Assembly: GCA_947579665.1 (NCBI GenBank)
Contig: OX388347.1
Span: 24,668,562 to 24,732,561, forward strand
Source of the DNA: Sympetrum striolatum
Taxonomy: Eukaryota; Arthropoda; Insecta; Odonata; Libellulidae
Length of the DNA stretch: 64,000 nt
Direction: 5' to 3'
Below are positions 36,880 through 47,809 of the stretch, one piece after another. Each line of letters begins with the position of its first letter. The stretch's first letter is position 1. Under the pieces are notes generated by a model. That model did no database searches and had not been told where the DNA came from. It saw only the letters and a list, made by a program, of their open reading frames with translations. Made by a program: the position numbers and the translations under genes.

Positions 36880-37090
36880 ATTGCCGTATATTTAAGCTTT
36901 AATGTTCTTCTCCACTCCATTTATTCCACAGTGTTTGGCTGTCATCTCTTCCTTAGTCTTCCTATACTTTTCTATCGTTTGAATATATTTTATCACCACA
37001 AAATTATCTTTCCATTCCCTATTATCGTTTCCGATTCTGAAAACATGTTCTATCTATTCGCCCCTATCCTTCTTCATTTAATTTAAAATG
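36880..37090 (-). pseudogene. Short relic coding stretch, LINE ORF1-like
   Basis: One minus-strand frame reads KKDRGE, stop, IEHVFRIGNDNREWKDNF, VVIKYIQTIEKYRKTKEEM, then TAKHCGINGVEKNI. The order I..VFRIG, a short gap, VVIKYI, EK...K, GI.GVEKNI resembles the RRM-like core of LINE ORF1 proteins (R-[IL]-G followed by a beta strand and EK). This is a by-eye resemblance only. An exon of an unknown minus-strand gene is the alternative. Confidence 0.3.
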
Positions 37091-40029
37091 TTTGGTCTTC
37101 TAATGACCTAGCTCCTTAAATAATCTGTATTTCTACATCCTTTCACATCCCTCGAGATTCTTATTTCATACTTTTGTTTTCTGCTGGTTTTTTTCTTCTT
37201 TGCCAAGTTTATATTTCATTCTATGGGTTAGTTTAAGCATAGCTTATCAAATATTTTAGTTTGGTTTTCTTTCATGCCCTTCTATTTTCGGTACTCCGGC
37301 AATAATCAAACGAAACGCGGCGTTGTAAATATAATTCTTGTTTTATTACGTTTTCCTAGGACATAAAAGATTGCTTGCGAAAAAACATTGAATATTGAAA
37401 TGCCGTATTTCAAATAGTCTTACGATTAGAAATTTTTTTCTTCCCTTCAAAATTTCGAAGGCCTTTCAAACTTAAGCAGGAACCTCGACTTCTAGTCGAT
37501 TGCAATATATAAATATTTGCGTACACCAGAGTTGCTCAATAAACTACTTTGAGCATATTAATTTAGCCATCTTGGGGCAGTATTTTCATGGAAAATGTTT
37601 ATTCTAAAGGAAAAGGTTGGTATTTTATTCTAATAATCTATTTTCTAATCGAGCATCAAATTGTGAATACGTCTCTTTTATTTGAAGTTACTATTACTAT
37701 TCTGCCATTACTCCACATAAATGCAAAATATTTCAGTAAAATATATTATTTATATTATACCATTCGTTATTAGTCAAAATTAATTCTTGCGATATTTAGA
37801 ATATAGTAGGGTAGAAATTGGTAATTTCGTGACATCGTATTTACAGAGAAACGAAGTTCTGATTGTAAAAGTGATACCGCAATTGCAATTTTTTTATGGA
37901 AACTTGAATATAGGTTGATGTATGTGACTGAATGGATTAGAATGATGATTTTGAGTATATTCTTTCGAGTGTAGGGTAATCATAGGTAATTTTGGACATT
38001 AGTAAATTTGTGGTACATTTTCATATATTCGTTATGTAATATAAAGCTGAATAAAATCAATGGCGTTTTCTATGTAGAGAAGTGAATGGGAGATCTTACT
38101 CTATACCGAAATTTGAGCCAATGTAACCACCATAAATTTGAGTGACGGATTTTTTAAACTTTTTTACGAAATACCAATGTTCTTTATATCACATATTACA
38201 ATTCTAATAAGTGAAACAATAATACGCTTGTTCCATAATTGATTAGGAACAGAGTGGCATAATAATGGCATGAAGAAAGATTATTACTGATTACTTTATA
38301 CTTGAAATCAATGAAAGAAGAATCTTGTTTCCTAGTGAAAATTGACTCCAGTATTTTTCATTGAGCATGATTAACTCTCATAAAGTTACCCCCATATAAT
38401 TAAATTCATTACTTTACATCAAACCAGTAATTCAAGAAGTAAATATTCAATAAGACATTAGGAAGTTTATTGACTTGAGTTACCTTTGAATCGATTGCTA
38501 TTAAGCAATATTCTTTTTTGATACAGGTATCGCGCTGATTAGCTGTTAAAGGATGCACATATTCGCTTTCTATTATATGAGACTTCTATTAGATGAGATT
38601 TTCGTTTATATGAGACTGTATAAGCCACAATTTTCAGCCTTAATTTAAAACTGAAATCATTATTTTCTGAAAATGTATGCACGTAAATGGAAGTTTGTAT
38701 AAGTGATTAGTTCAGGCTTAACTTTGCGATAGTGGGGTACAATGAGGAAATTTATTCGTCATGTAAAATTTCAAATGTTCAGCCGTGAATTTTTAAATAC
38801 TGTAAAAAGTTGTAAGTCATCAAATCTCAGGAGAGCGTATGCAATTCATACTGCTCATAAAATTCTTTCAACGATAAATTTATTGTTTTTAGTAATCAGA
38901 GGATTGGCTTCTTGTAACTCTTCAATTTCATCCTCTGCCATTCAGTATTTTCTTTCATAATTCTTGACGTAATTCAACACTTAAAAATTCACCATATCCT
39001 GTTTTTTTATTACTTTGGTTTATATTTTTCTCTGTCATTTCCTACTCCCATTACACCTTTCAACACTGTTTCTGGGGGACAATTCTGCTTTAGTTTGGCC
39101 ACTTGACTTGACTTGGATTTTATTTGATTATGAAATTTCTTAGGTTTATTAACCGATTGATTATGATTCTCCCTTTTTATTTCTTCTTTATTTGTTACTC
39201 TGTCCGTTTCACTTTCATTATTAATCCTAAGGATCACTTTGCAGTACTTTTGATATTTTCTCATTTATTACTTATCAAGATATTTAGTTATAGAATCTTT
39301 CCTCGGAAATTAAATTTATCAGCGTTAAATTTAGCTAATATTAGAGATATACTTATACAAAATATTTTACAGAATTTTAAGTCAATTGCTTTTTCAATTT
39401 TTGTATTTAGATTATTGATGAGAGGCAAGAATATGTCTACATAAATTGCTCTACTAATATTAATTATAATAAATGAAAGAAGTGAGAGAAAGTAGATATT
39501 TTCGAAATGCTAAAATTAATAGTCTGTGATTATGTTGAGTAGTCTACGAAAAGGAAGGAATGCATACGTGAATTATTTCTTGCATGGAGCATTCATTTTT
39601 CTTCGTGATTTGACAGTCCGTAGAGAAGGGAGCTGAGGCCACCCTCTTCTTTGCATTTGCTCGCTCAAAACTTGCTAAGCCATCCTAAGGCTCCTATTAT
39701 CTTTTCTATTCCGGTTCGAAAACCTGATTTGGAGAGCGTCTAAGCAGGGCGTTCTATTTTATCCAGGCAATTTCTAACTGAAATGCCTCACCCCTTCATT
39801 TGATTTTTCTAATTCTCGGGCACAGAATATTATATCCTCTCGCAATAGATACATCTCCAGATAACTTTGGTTGTCAGACTTTTCTCATCGCAGAGACATT
39901 TTCTTCGATAGGCTAGTTTTTCCTCAAGCTCATTACAGATTGTTCAGATCTTCGCCATTGCTTAGAAAAGTGTTGCATTTGTCATACTAGGAAACTTTAT
40001 TTTTTGAACCTCTTTATCTGATTGTTTTA
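37091..40029. other. AT-rich sequence, little recognised
   Basis: A Lys/Asn/Glu-rich minus-strand frame of 84 codons at 39010-39264 (ending KQNCPPETVLKGVMGVGN...) has more balanced codon content than its surroundings. It might be a further relic coding scrap but is not recognised. The rest is featureless. Confidence 0.35.
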
Positions 40030-40315
40030 CCTTTTTGACAATTGAGACATATTAAAGAAGCTTTCGTGCCTTTTAAACTATTTCTGTCAGTTTGAAAAGA
40101 GAAAAATATGAAAACATCAGATGCGTCAGATGTAGATCATCAACAGCGTCGGATAGATTTTTAGAAAACATATTCTGTGCAGTTTGTTGACTTTTAATGC
40201 CTCCTAAACCATTTATTAGTGAATATAAAAGCTATTTATATCAGAATAAAAAATATTTGAGCCAGTCAATAAAACTTTATTTTTAGAAATTTGTATCTGA
40301 ATATTTTATCAAAAA
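40030..40315 (+). repeat. Dispersed repeat, copy 1 (partner at 46205)
   Basis: Ordered blocks are shared with 46205-46441: AAGCTTTCGTG, TTTAAACTA, GAGAAAWATGRAAACA, CAGATG, TTTTYAGAAAAYAT, GACTTTTAATGC/AACTTTTAATGC, RAAAGYTATTTATATC and GAATAAA. Identity is moderate and gapped. It is of unknown type. Confidence 0.6.
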
Positions 40316-41095
40316 GTAAGAAATAAAATAATTTCTTCGTTGATATTCTACGATGTTAATAGTATAGAATTTGCTTAGATAATGAATATATTCTTATCTT
40401 ATTTCAATAATGAAGGATAAAACGTTTGGAGCCAACTTTGTCAGAATTATCAATTATATAGTTTTAAAAGTACGGTATCTTGAATTATAAATTAACTGCT
40501 TTGCTGAATATACGTAAAATTCCATCAGCCCTTCATGATTAGAGAGCTGAGCAAATAGCTTCCACGAAGGCTAATTGACTGCTACGATAGAAAACTCGGC
40601 ATATTCTACCTCTTGTGTTAGTTAAAAAAAAACGTAAGTTGACTTTCATACTATAGCGAGCGGTGTCTCATCGCTACCTAGAAATGGAAGCAATCTCGAA
40701 GGAGAGGCAATATTTCGGACAAACAAGGGATATTAATTGATTTAGAATTAGCTCTATAACGCTGCTTCTCCATTCTGTTTTAAAATGCACAGATTAAACG
40801 TCTTAATTTGGGCTCTTGCTATAACTTTTAAAATTCTTGATCACTTTTTACCTTAAATTTTTGTAGCAAGTAACATTTTAAGCTGATCATTTTCCACAAT
40901 AGAAATAGGAATAATCGTGAGGAATTTTTAAAAATTTCTCGACTGAATTATAAATAAATTCTTTAGGTTAATTTAGAAATCTTGGTAAATGTTATTTTTA
41001 GGAGGAGAGTTTATTGCCAAAACATTCAATATTATTTTTATAAAAGCAAAGATAACGTGAGAGTTAATTAAGGAAATTCCTTAATTCATTCCATC
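40316..41095. other. AT-rich sequence, nothing recognised
   Basis: No coding or repeat feature can be supported. Confidence 0.45.
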
Positions 41096-41343
41096 CAGGG
41101 ACGGATCCAGGGGGGTGGTCCTGGGGGTCCGGACCCCCCCCCGAAATATCACTTGTGCCTATTTTTCGAAAATGAAACTCGAATAACGCAAATAAAACAC
41201 AATTTAATAAGCAATCACTAGCGAAAATATTCGAATTTGTCTAACACAATTCTTACGTCACGTTTGTGAAAGCAGAAATGTCTTTAATTTTTAAATTTTT
41301 TGATCGGACCCCCCCCCAAAATTTTTCCCTAGATCCGTTCCTG
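41096..41343. mobile_element. hAT-type non-autonomous element (MITE)
   Basis: The termini are CAGGGACGGATCCAGGGGGG on the left and, in reverse complement, CAGGAACGGATCTAGGG on the right. This is a CAG-starting pair typical of hAT superfamily ends. Runs of C lie inside both ends (CCCCCCCCCC and GACCCCCCCCCC) with an AT-rich core. It is 248 bp long with no transposase. An 8-bp target duplication is not obvious (ATTCCATC against CCTTATTA), so the ends or the flanks may have drifted. Confidence 0.7.
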
Positions 41344-41489
41344 CCTTATTACCTCCTACATAGCGAAAAAGTTTTGCAAAAGTGATACCAAGTCGGACTC
41401 GGACGCTAATTCCCAAACCAATCCCTTTGATAAATACAAATTATTTTCCTCTCCATCGCATTTTGCTCCAGCAATTATTCCCTCAAGTC

Positions 41490-43430
41490 CGCTGATTAAG
41501 AAAACAGATTTCCTCTCATCCAAAGCCGTCCGACGGCGGAGCGATCCCGGCACTTGTATGTTTTACGGGATTTTCGAGCTCGTTCCAAAATAATCCCATC
41601 CGAGCCGTGGCCTTTCATACTTTTACCCGCTAAATAGCGCCGATTTAGGGAAATTCGCCCGCGGGAGGGGGTATGAGGGAATTCTCTTTCTGCTCCAATC
41701 ATGCGCCGTCTTTACTTCCGGCAGCGGGCGCGGGGAGGCGCCGCGATTTAGGGGTGTGGGGAATTAGCGGTTGCCTAGGAATCGAGGGTAAGAATAGGAA
41801 CGTTAGAATGGCCGTCTGTTGATTCCCGATGCTACGTATGCACCCCGCGGAGAAGGGGCGATGGAAGGGGAAAGTGAAAGGGGAATAAGAAGATGAGAAA
41901 AAGGAGAACATTAGCGAGTGGTGCGCTATTACCGAACTCGGCGGCCATTCCCGAGGGTTCTCCGAACGTTATGAGTGTGTTATTTGCAGAGAGGGCTTGA
42001 GGAGGGGGGAGAAGGAGGGGGCAGTGAGAGTCCGAGACGGCTGTTTAGCCGGTCCTTCGGAGTCCCGAGTGTGGGAGCGTGTCACGGCAAAGACGTGGGT
42101 GTGGGAAAATTAGAAGTGGGGAACGTATGAGCGATCGAGTGGGAAAGTTTTGCAAAGTGGGATGAGGCAGTCGAACTGATGGAAAGTATCGATTCGCCCC
42201 TCCCCGGGACTCGAACACGGGGAGTCGTACTAGCCCTTCCGCCTTTTTTTCCCCCTCCACGTGGGGGATGCCCCTTTCGGCCGCACCCCCTTCAAAAACC
42301 GCTTCCCTGCACCCATCCCAGTGTGCCTCACACCACTCGGATGCATCGCTCCGCCTATTCCTCCGTCGCCATGCTGAATGCTCATGATTTGGCGCATTAT
42401 GACGTAATCCCGATATAACCTCCTCTGCACGCTCTTTTCTGGCCCCCCGCCGTCACACCCTTTCCGGGTCCCCGTCTTCCCATCCCCCGGAGCTGCCGAC
42501 AATCAAGGTTGCACTTTTGGAAGCGCTCTCTCCAACTGCATTCTTCCCCTTCCCCCGTTCATCTCTCTCTCCTCCCTCCAATCCGTAGCTGTGTACCGCT
42601 GATTTTTTCTCCACCAACAGCCTCCCTTTCGAATTCCGAAATGGAGGTGTGTGGGAATGTAGGATGTGTTTGAGTTTGCGGGGGGAGGAGATGGGCACCA
42701 TGGGGGGGAATTGTTATCGGGGGGGGGGGGATTGGAAAATGGAGGGGTGAAGTCGAGAAGGGGATTGGTCGGTCAGGATGATTTCAATGGAAAGTGTGGG
42801 AAAGGCGATAGAACGGCCGGCCCTCCTCTTTGCATCTCCCCACCCCTCCTCATTTTCGTCTCCACCCCTTCCCTCCCCCCGGAGGGTCGCGCATTCGTGC
42901 CCCGATTGTCCCCGTGTCGCCGTTCTAGATGAGGGAAGGAGCATCTCTTTTATCTATCGCTATTCCGTCCCCTTCTCCGAAAGCCTGTCGATGACGGCCT
43001 CGCTGGAGTTGACTGGAAAGAGAGTGGCTCGACTCAAGGGTTCCAGGGCGTCGTAAATGAAAACCCACACTACCCTCTTCTTCCTCCATAAGCCCATTAC
43101 CCGGCGCGGGTACATTGCGTGTCTCTCAGATGTAGCCCCGTGTCACGTCATCTGCCCGTCGGGTGTTATTTGGTTCCTTTCCATCCTAGGGAGGGATGCC
43201 TTTTTTTCGCGGATGGCTTGACAAGCCGATGGGAGTTATAGTCTTGTATGCGAAGATCGGTGTCTTCGATAGAGGCCACGGTCAGGTGGAGCGGAGAGGA
43301 GACAGTCCGGGGACTTTGACGAGGGATTTTAATTGGAAATTTTATGCTGAAAAATTGGACTTCACCCGGGGAGTTGCTCTTCCGGTTTTGCCCATCCATG
43401 CGCATGATTAAATTGTCATCCTCTTATCTG
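41490..43430. promoter_or_regulatory. GC/CpG-rich island, candidate promoter region
   Basis: An abrupt rise in G+C and CpG over about 1.9 kb is unlike any other part of the window (GCGGGCGCGGGGAGGCGCCG, CCCGGCGCGGG, many CGs). Two CRE-like sites occur: TGACGTAA at 42400-42407 and TCACGTCA at 43143-43150. Overlapping frames on both strands (up to 92 codons) are an effect of few stop codons and are not recognised. It could be a promoter/first-exon region of an unseen gene, a GC-rich insertion, or foreign DNA. Which strand it would drive is unknown. Confidence 0.45.
42678..42730 (+). other. Guanine-run cluster (possible G-quadruplex)
   Basis: Within the GC island four G-tracts occur in about 50 bases: GCGGGGGG, ATGGGCACC, TGGGGGGG and a final run of 12 G. 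Spacing would permit a G-quadruplex on the plus strand. The long G run may also be a sequencing-sensitive homopolymer. Confidence 0.5.
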
Positions 43431-46204
43431 AGGGTAGCGAAATCCTTCAACCACCTTGAACTCCATTATTTTCGGTAAATCGTCCACAGAACTAATTACC
43501 TGAGAAATGAGAATAAGCCTTTTTCTTTTAAATATATTTTTATTTATAGATATTTGTTTTTTGGATACGAATATATTTGATTTGAGTCATTTTTATACAA
43601 TGTTAGAGAATTTTAATACACGAATACAATTTTTAAACATAAATAACTTCAAAATTTGCATCAACTTTTGATTAGATTTTTCCTCGAGTCCAGCAAGAAG
43701 TCCGAAATGATATGGAAGGGCATTATGAAGTATTGTATTTATTTGTTTCTATTCATGTGATATTTTTTTTAACAAAATAAATTGTCCTTATAAATTTCTT
43801 TAAGGTAAATTACCCAATACTATCATTTATCATTCTCTTGTGAGCCTTCTTTGGATATGTTCAATGTGGGAAATGGGTAACTAGATTTAATTTCACTCAC
43901 TTTGCAGGTAATTTCATATATTGCATATTTTATTTTATATGAAAAATGTTGGAATAGGCATGGAATTAAATTTTCAACCACTTCATCCAAAGTATTCCTT
44001 TTAGTTTTTTGTAAGAAAAAACTCATACATCCTGGATGTGGTTACAACAATGTTTTCTTCTAAAATCAAAAGTTTTCATACCCTCGTTCTTTTGTTACAT
44101 TAAAAGTCCTAATTTTTCAAATATTATGAGAAACTCGAATCTTCAAGTACTAAAAACAAATTACTGCTATTGTTCCAAGTGTTTCTTTTGTGATAAAAAA
44201 TGTTTGATCGATCGAAAATACTTTTCTTATTTATAAATTAACAGTTTTAAATAAATTCCAGCAAATGCATTGATAGATAAGTATTTGAAAAATGTATTCT
44301 TATAGTTAGTAATTAAGATTTTCTAGCATTACCTAATGCCTTAGAGGCTTTTGGATATCTTACTTGAAAAATGGGAAACTTAAAACTCTTACGAGATATA
44401 CTATGCTATGTAGTATATAATACCAATTGAATAAATCTTTTGATTCCTTTCGCCGATAAAAAGCCAAATTAGTCTTATATACTGTAATTGGATTCAGTGA
44501 AGGTTTTTAGAGTGAGTAGGTATCCCACTTTTCCAAATTTAAAATCAAAAGTTGATGAACATATAAAATTATTATACCAGAAATCACAGAAAAAATTGAT
44601 CCATCACTGTTATTTATGAGTAAAATTTCCGTATTCAATAATGTTTTCTCCAAGTCTAAGGCTTTGAGATAATTGAGGAGTTATCACAAATATACTTTTT
44701 TACAATTTTGAACCCTTAGAGAAAGGAATGAAGGAATATTTTTACTGCTAAAAAAAGACAAATTAAGAAAATTTAATTTGAGATTTTGAATACATCAATA
44801 CATAATCAAACAAAAAGTATTGCAATTGTAACAAACTATACTCCAAATATGCAATTAATGTACACCTCATGCTGTAAAATTTTCTTTTCGACTTAATGTT
44901 TCTAGAGCTTAGTATGCATATAGGTAGAGATTGAGTTTTTTTTTAAATTACAAATAATGTTTAAAACACCATACGCCGAAGACGCAAAAGGAATTACACA
45001 ATTTCTACGACTAACCATTTTAAAGATTAATTTATTCATTTCATAATTTGTTTTTCTCATAGATTTGTGAGGCCTCTGTGTAACTTAGAGGAAATTGGGA
45101 AAAGTTTCAGTCCATTGATTTGAATTATCAGCTACGTAGTTTTTTAACTATCGACATATTATATTATTGTTGACTGATTTGATTAAGTAAAGGAAGTCTT
45201 CTTGAGCCAGCTTCGGGTCTAATTACGGTTTGATTCCTGCTGTCCTTTATATTGATAGCGAATTATGTTTTGGATAATAAAATGTGAATCGATAAAAATA
45301 CAAAAAATCATATTTCTGTGAGAAGGGATCATCCCATAAAATGAAAACATATTGAGCATGGGAAAATCTCACAGCCAATTTGCGATATGTGATAAAGTTC
45401 TTAATTTGTATGGAAGGCAAGTATCTCTAATTTAGATAGCAGGAGTCAAAATTCTAATATTCCAAGAGCATTTCAATTACGTATCTAACTTATACAAAAA
45501 TGTACAATTACTTAATGATTTTAAACTCAGCATGAATGGATTCGTTTTCTAAATGGACAGCTAATTACACTGATAATTTTGTTTACATATACGAGTATTT
45601 CATCCAAAAATATTGAGTATAGTCGAAGTGATCTGTAAAAATACTAATTTCTCAAGAAAAGATCCCGTTGCTAATTTAAAACATTTTCTGAATTAGCACC
45701 GTAGAAAAAATTCATGCAGTCACAGAAATATTAAATTTTCAATTAAGTTTCCGAATAACATAATATTTTCTAGGCTCAATAAAATTTCAGAATTAATATC
45801 TTAAAATAAAAAAATATAACATGGTACTAAATTTCCCCTTTAAACTCATTTTTATTGAATATATATTCATTGTATCGATTCTTCAGTTGTTTTGTAAATT
45901 TTGTTTCACAAAAAGTTTCACAATTTTAATGATTGAAGAAGGAAGGAATATTTAACTATGGAGAAGGAATATAAAACAAGAATAGTAAACTTTTAATAAA
46001 CGGAAAACGGTCGCCTTCATTCGTTCGCATCCGTCATAAAATCTCTTCTGACAGGAGAACCCTTAGTCTTATAGTTTTAGTCACTAAAGGCGGTCATTGG
46101 TGATTTAATTCCAAAACAATAAATAGATTTGGTAGCTAATTGTCATATTAAACGAATTATTCCAATTCAATATGCTTATTCTAATGTTTATAAATACTAT
46201 CCAT
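43431..46204. other. AT-rich sequence, nothing recognised
   Basis: There are only short chance frames (66-67 codons). No RNA or repeat boundary was seen. Confidence 0.45.
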
Positions 46205-46441
46205 ACCTGGCTTTACCTTAACGGCAATCAATATATAGAAAAGCTTTCGTGTCTTTAAACTACTTCCATTACTTAGAAACGAGAGAAATATGGAAACAGT
46301 TGGTCAGATGAATTTTCAGAAAATATTTTTTTGTAGTTTCTTAACTTTTAATGCATTCCAAAGAATTTGTTAGCTTATTTGAAAGTTATTTATATCTGAA
46401 TAAATAATAATTAAGAAAATCATCTGAATTCTTGTCAATGG
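46205..46441 (+). repeat. Dispersed repeat, copy 2 (partner at 40030)
   Basis: This is the direct-orientation partner of 40030-40315, about 6.2 kb away, sharing the block order listed there. Confidence 0.6.
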
Positions 46442-47233
46442 CGAGACTAGATAGATAGCTCAGGAAATAGTTACTTAGTGAATGGTCGATTTTTCTCGAA
46501 TTCTATTAACCAGTTTAGCCAATTGAAAGCACATTTTTTTGTATTTCTTGCGCAATATTTATTTAGAAATACCTTTCATAAGCATGTTACTACTTATACA
46601 GAAAGAAATTCCACGTGTTAAAACTTCATGTCGATGAAACTGGTGGCTAAAACATTTCGCTGAACTATTATTTGTTCATAGTATAGTTACAGTTCATATA
46701 CATACATGCCGCGGATCTTCCGGATGAACGTGTGCCATATTTTAACGAAAGGAAACTAAATATAAGTTAATATATTAGCCTCCAGTGTTGCTAAGATGAT
46801 AAACATAGCTTTTTATAAGATAGAGCTCGTTCGGGATCTTCTCTATCTGGGTGTTTATTTTCCTGTCAAAATTATGATTTAGATTATTCATGAAAATTCA
46901 ATTGAAAGTAAGCCAAAACATTGTTTTTGTTGGATTTAAAAAATAGGAATGAAGTTGATAGTTATCATGTTTGAACCTTAAGCAAAATGTTGAAATAGGA
47001 AATGTTTCAGATAGTTTAAAAAAATAGAATATTCCCAAATATGGATTAATTGGACGATTAGTATAAATACCTTCGTCCGGTTTATTAAATAGAATATATG
47101 CATAATGTATAACTTTTATCACAAGTGACACGACAGTTTTATTTCCGATGATATTTCTGATTGTAAATCGATTTTACCATACTTCATTTAGCAACTAGTA
47201 CCGGGAGTTGAGATCATAGAAGCATAATAGTAT
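46442..47233. other. AT-rich sequence, nothing recognised
   Basis: A 77-codon minus-strand frame at 46898-47131 is unrecognised. Nothing else is supported. Confidence 0.45.
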
Positions 47234-47380
47234 AGGAGCGAAAGTGAAAACAAACTTTTACTATACCACAGAATATTTTATTTAGAAACGACCATAGTTT
47301 CGACTCATGGAGTTATCCTCAGGTGATCCTAAATAAAATATTCTGTGGTATAGTAAAAGTTTGTTTTTACTTTCGCTCCT
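47234..47380. mobile_element. Fold-back element with near-perfect 52-bp arms
   Basis: The left arm 47234-47285 (AGGAGCGAAAGTGAAAACAA ... ATATTTTATTTAG) and right arm 47329-47380 (CTAAATAAAATAT ... TTTTTACTTTCGCTCCT) are complementary with about one mismatch. The 43-bp loop contains GTTTCGACTCATGGAG and CCTCAGGTGATC. Such low arm divergence suggests a recent insertion or selection for pairing. No coding capacity. Confidence 0.85.
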
Positions 47381-47809
47381 GATGGATCCATACCACCATG
47401 TCACGGCCCAAGCAGTTGATTCTAAATTGTATAGTTAAAATTGTGATTAATTTAATTACTATTAGAAGTTTCATTAGATTTATAATAATACATATATGCA
47501 TATTGCTATTGCTAATTTCCTATAATAACTTCTCTGAAACCGCAAAGCGATTGCTCAATCTATCAACATCTATTCTTCGTATCAGAAGGCTTTCTACTCC
47601 TTAAATTTTGTGATATAACCTGTTAACCACATAGTAAGAAATATTCAATGATATATAAAGGGGATAATCATATTATCAAGCTGTGAATCTTAAGAAGACG
47701 AATTCATTTTGTGTTGGTCAAATATCATTCGCATATTAAAATATGAATAAATACTACGTACGTACTATAGTAAAATTAGGGCAAAAATACGTCTAAGAGA
47801 CCTGTATCC
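47381..47809. other. AT-rich sequence, nothing recognised
   Basis: A 68-codon plus-strand frame (47398-47604) begins just after the fold-back. It is hydrophobic, isoleucine-rich and unrecognised. Confidence 0.4.

Noticed and set aside
41356..43411. Many overlapping 65-92-codon frames on both strands
   Set aside because: They come from the low stop-codon density of the GC-rich island. Frames overlap on all strands and none is protein-like in a conserved way.
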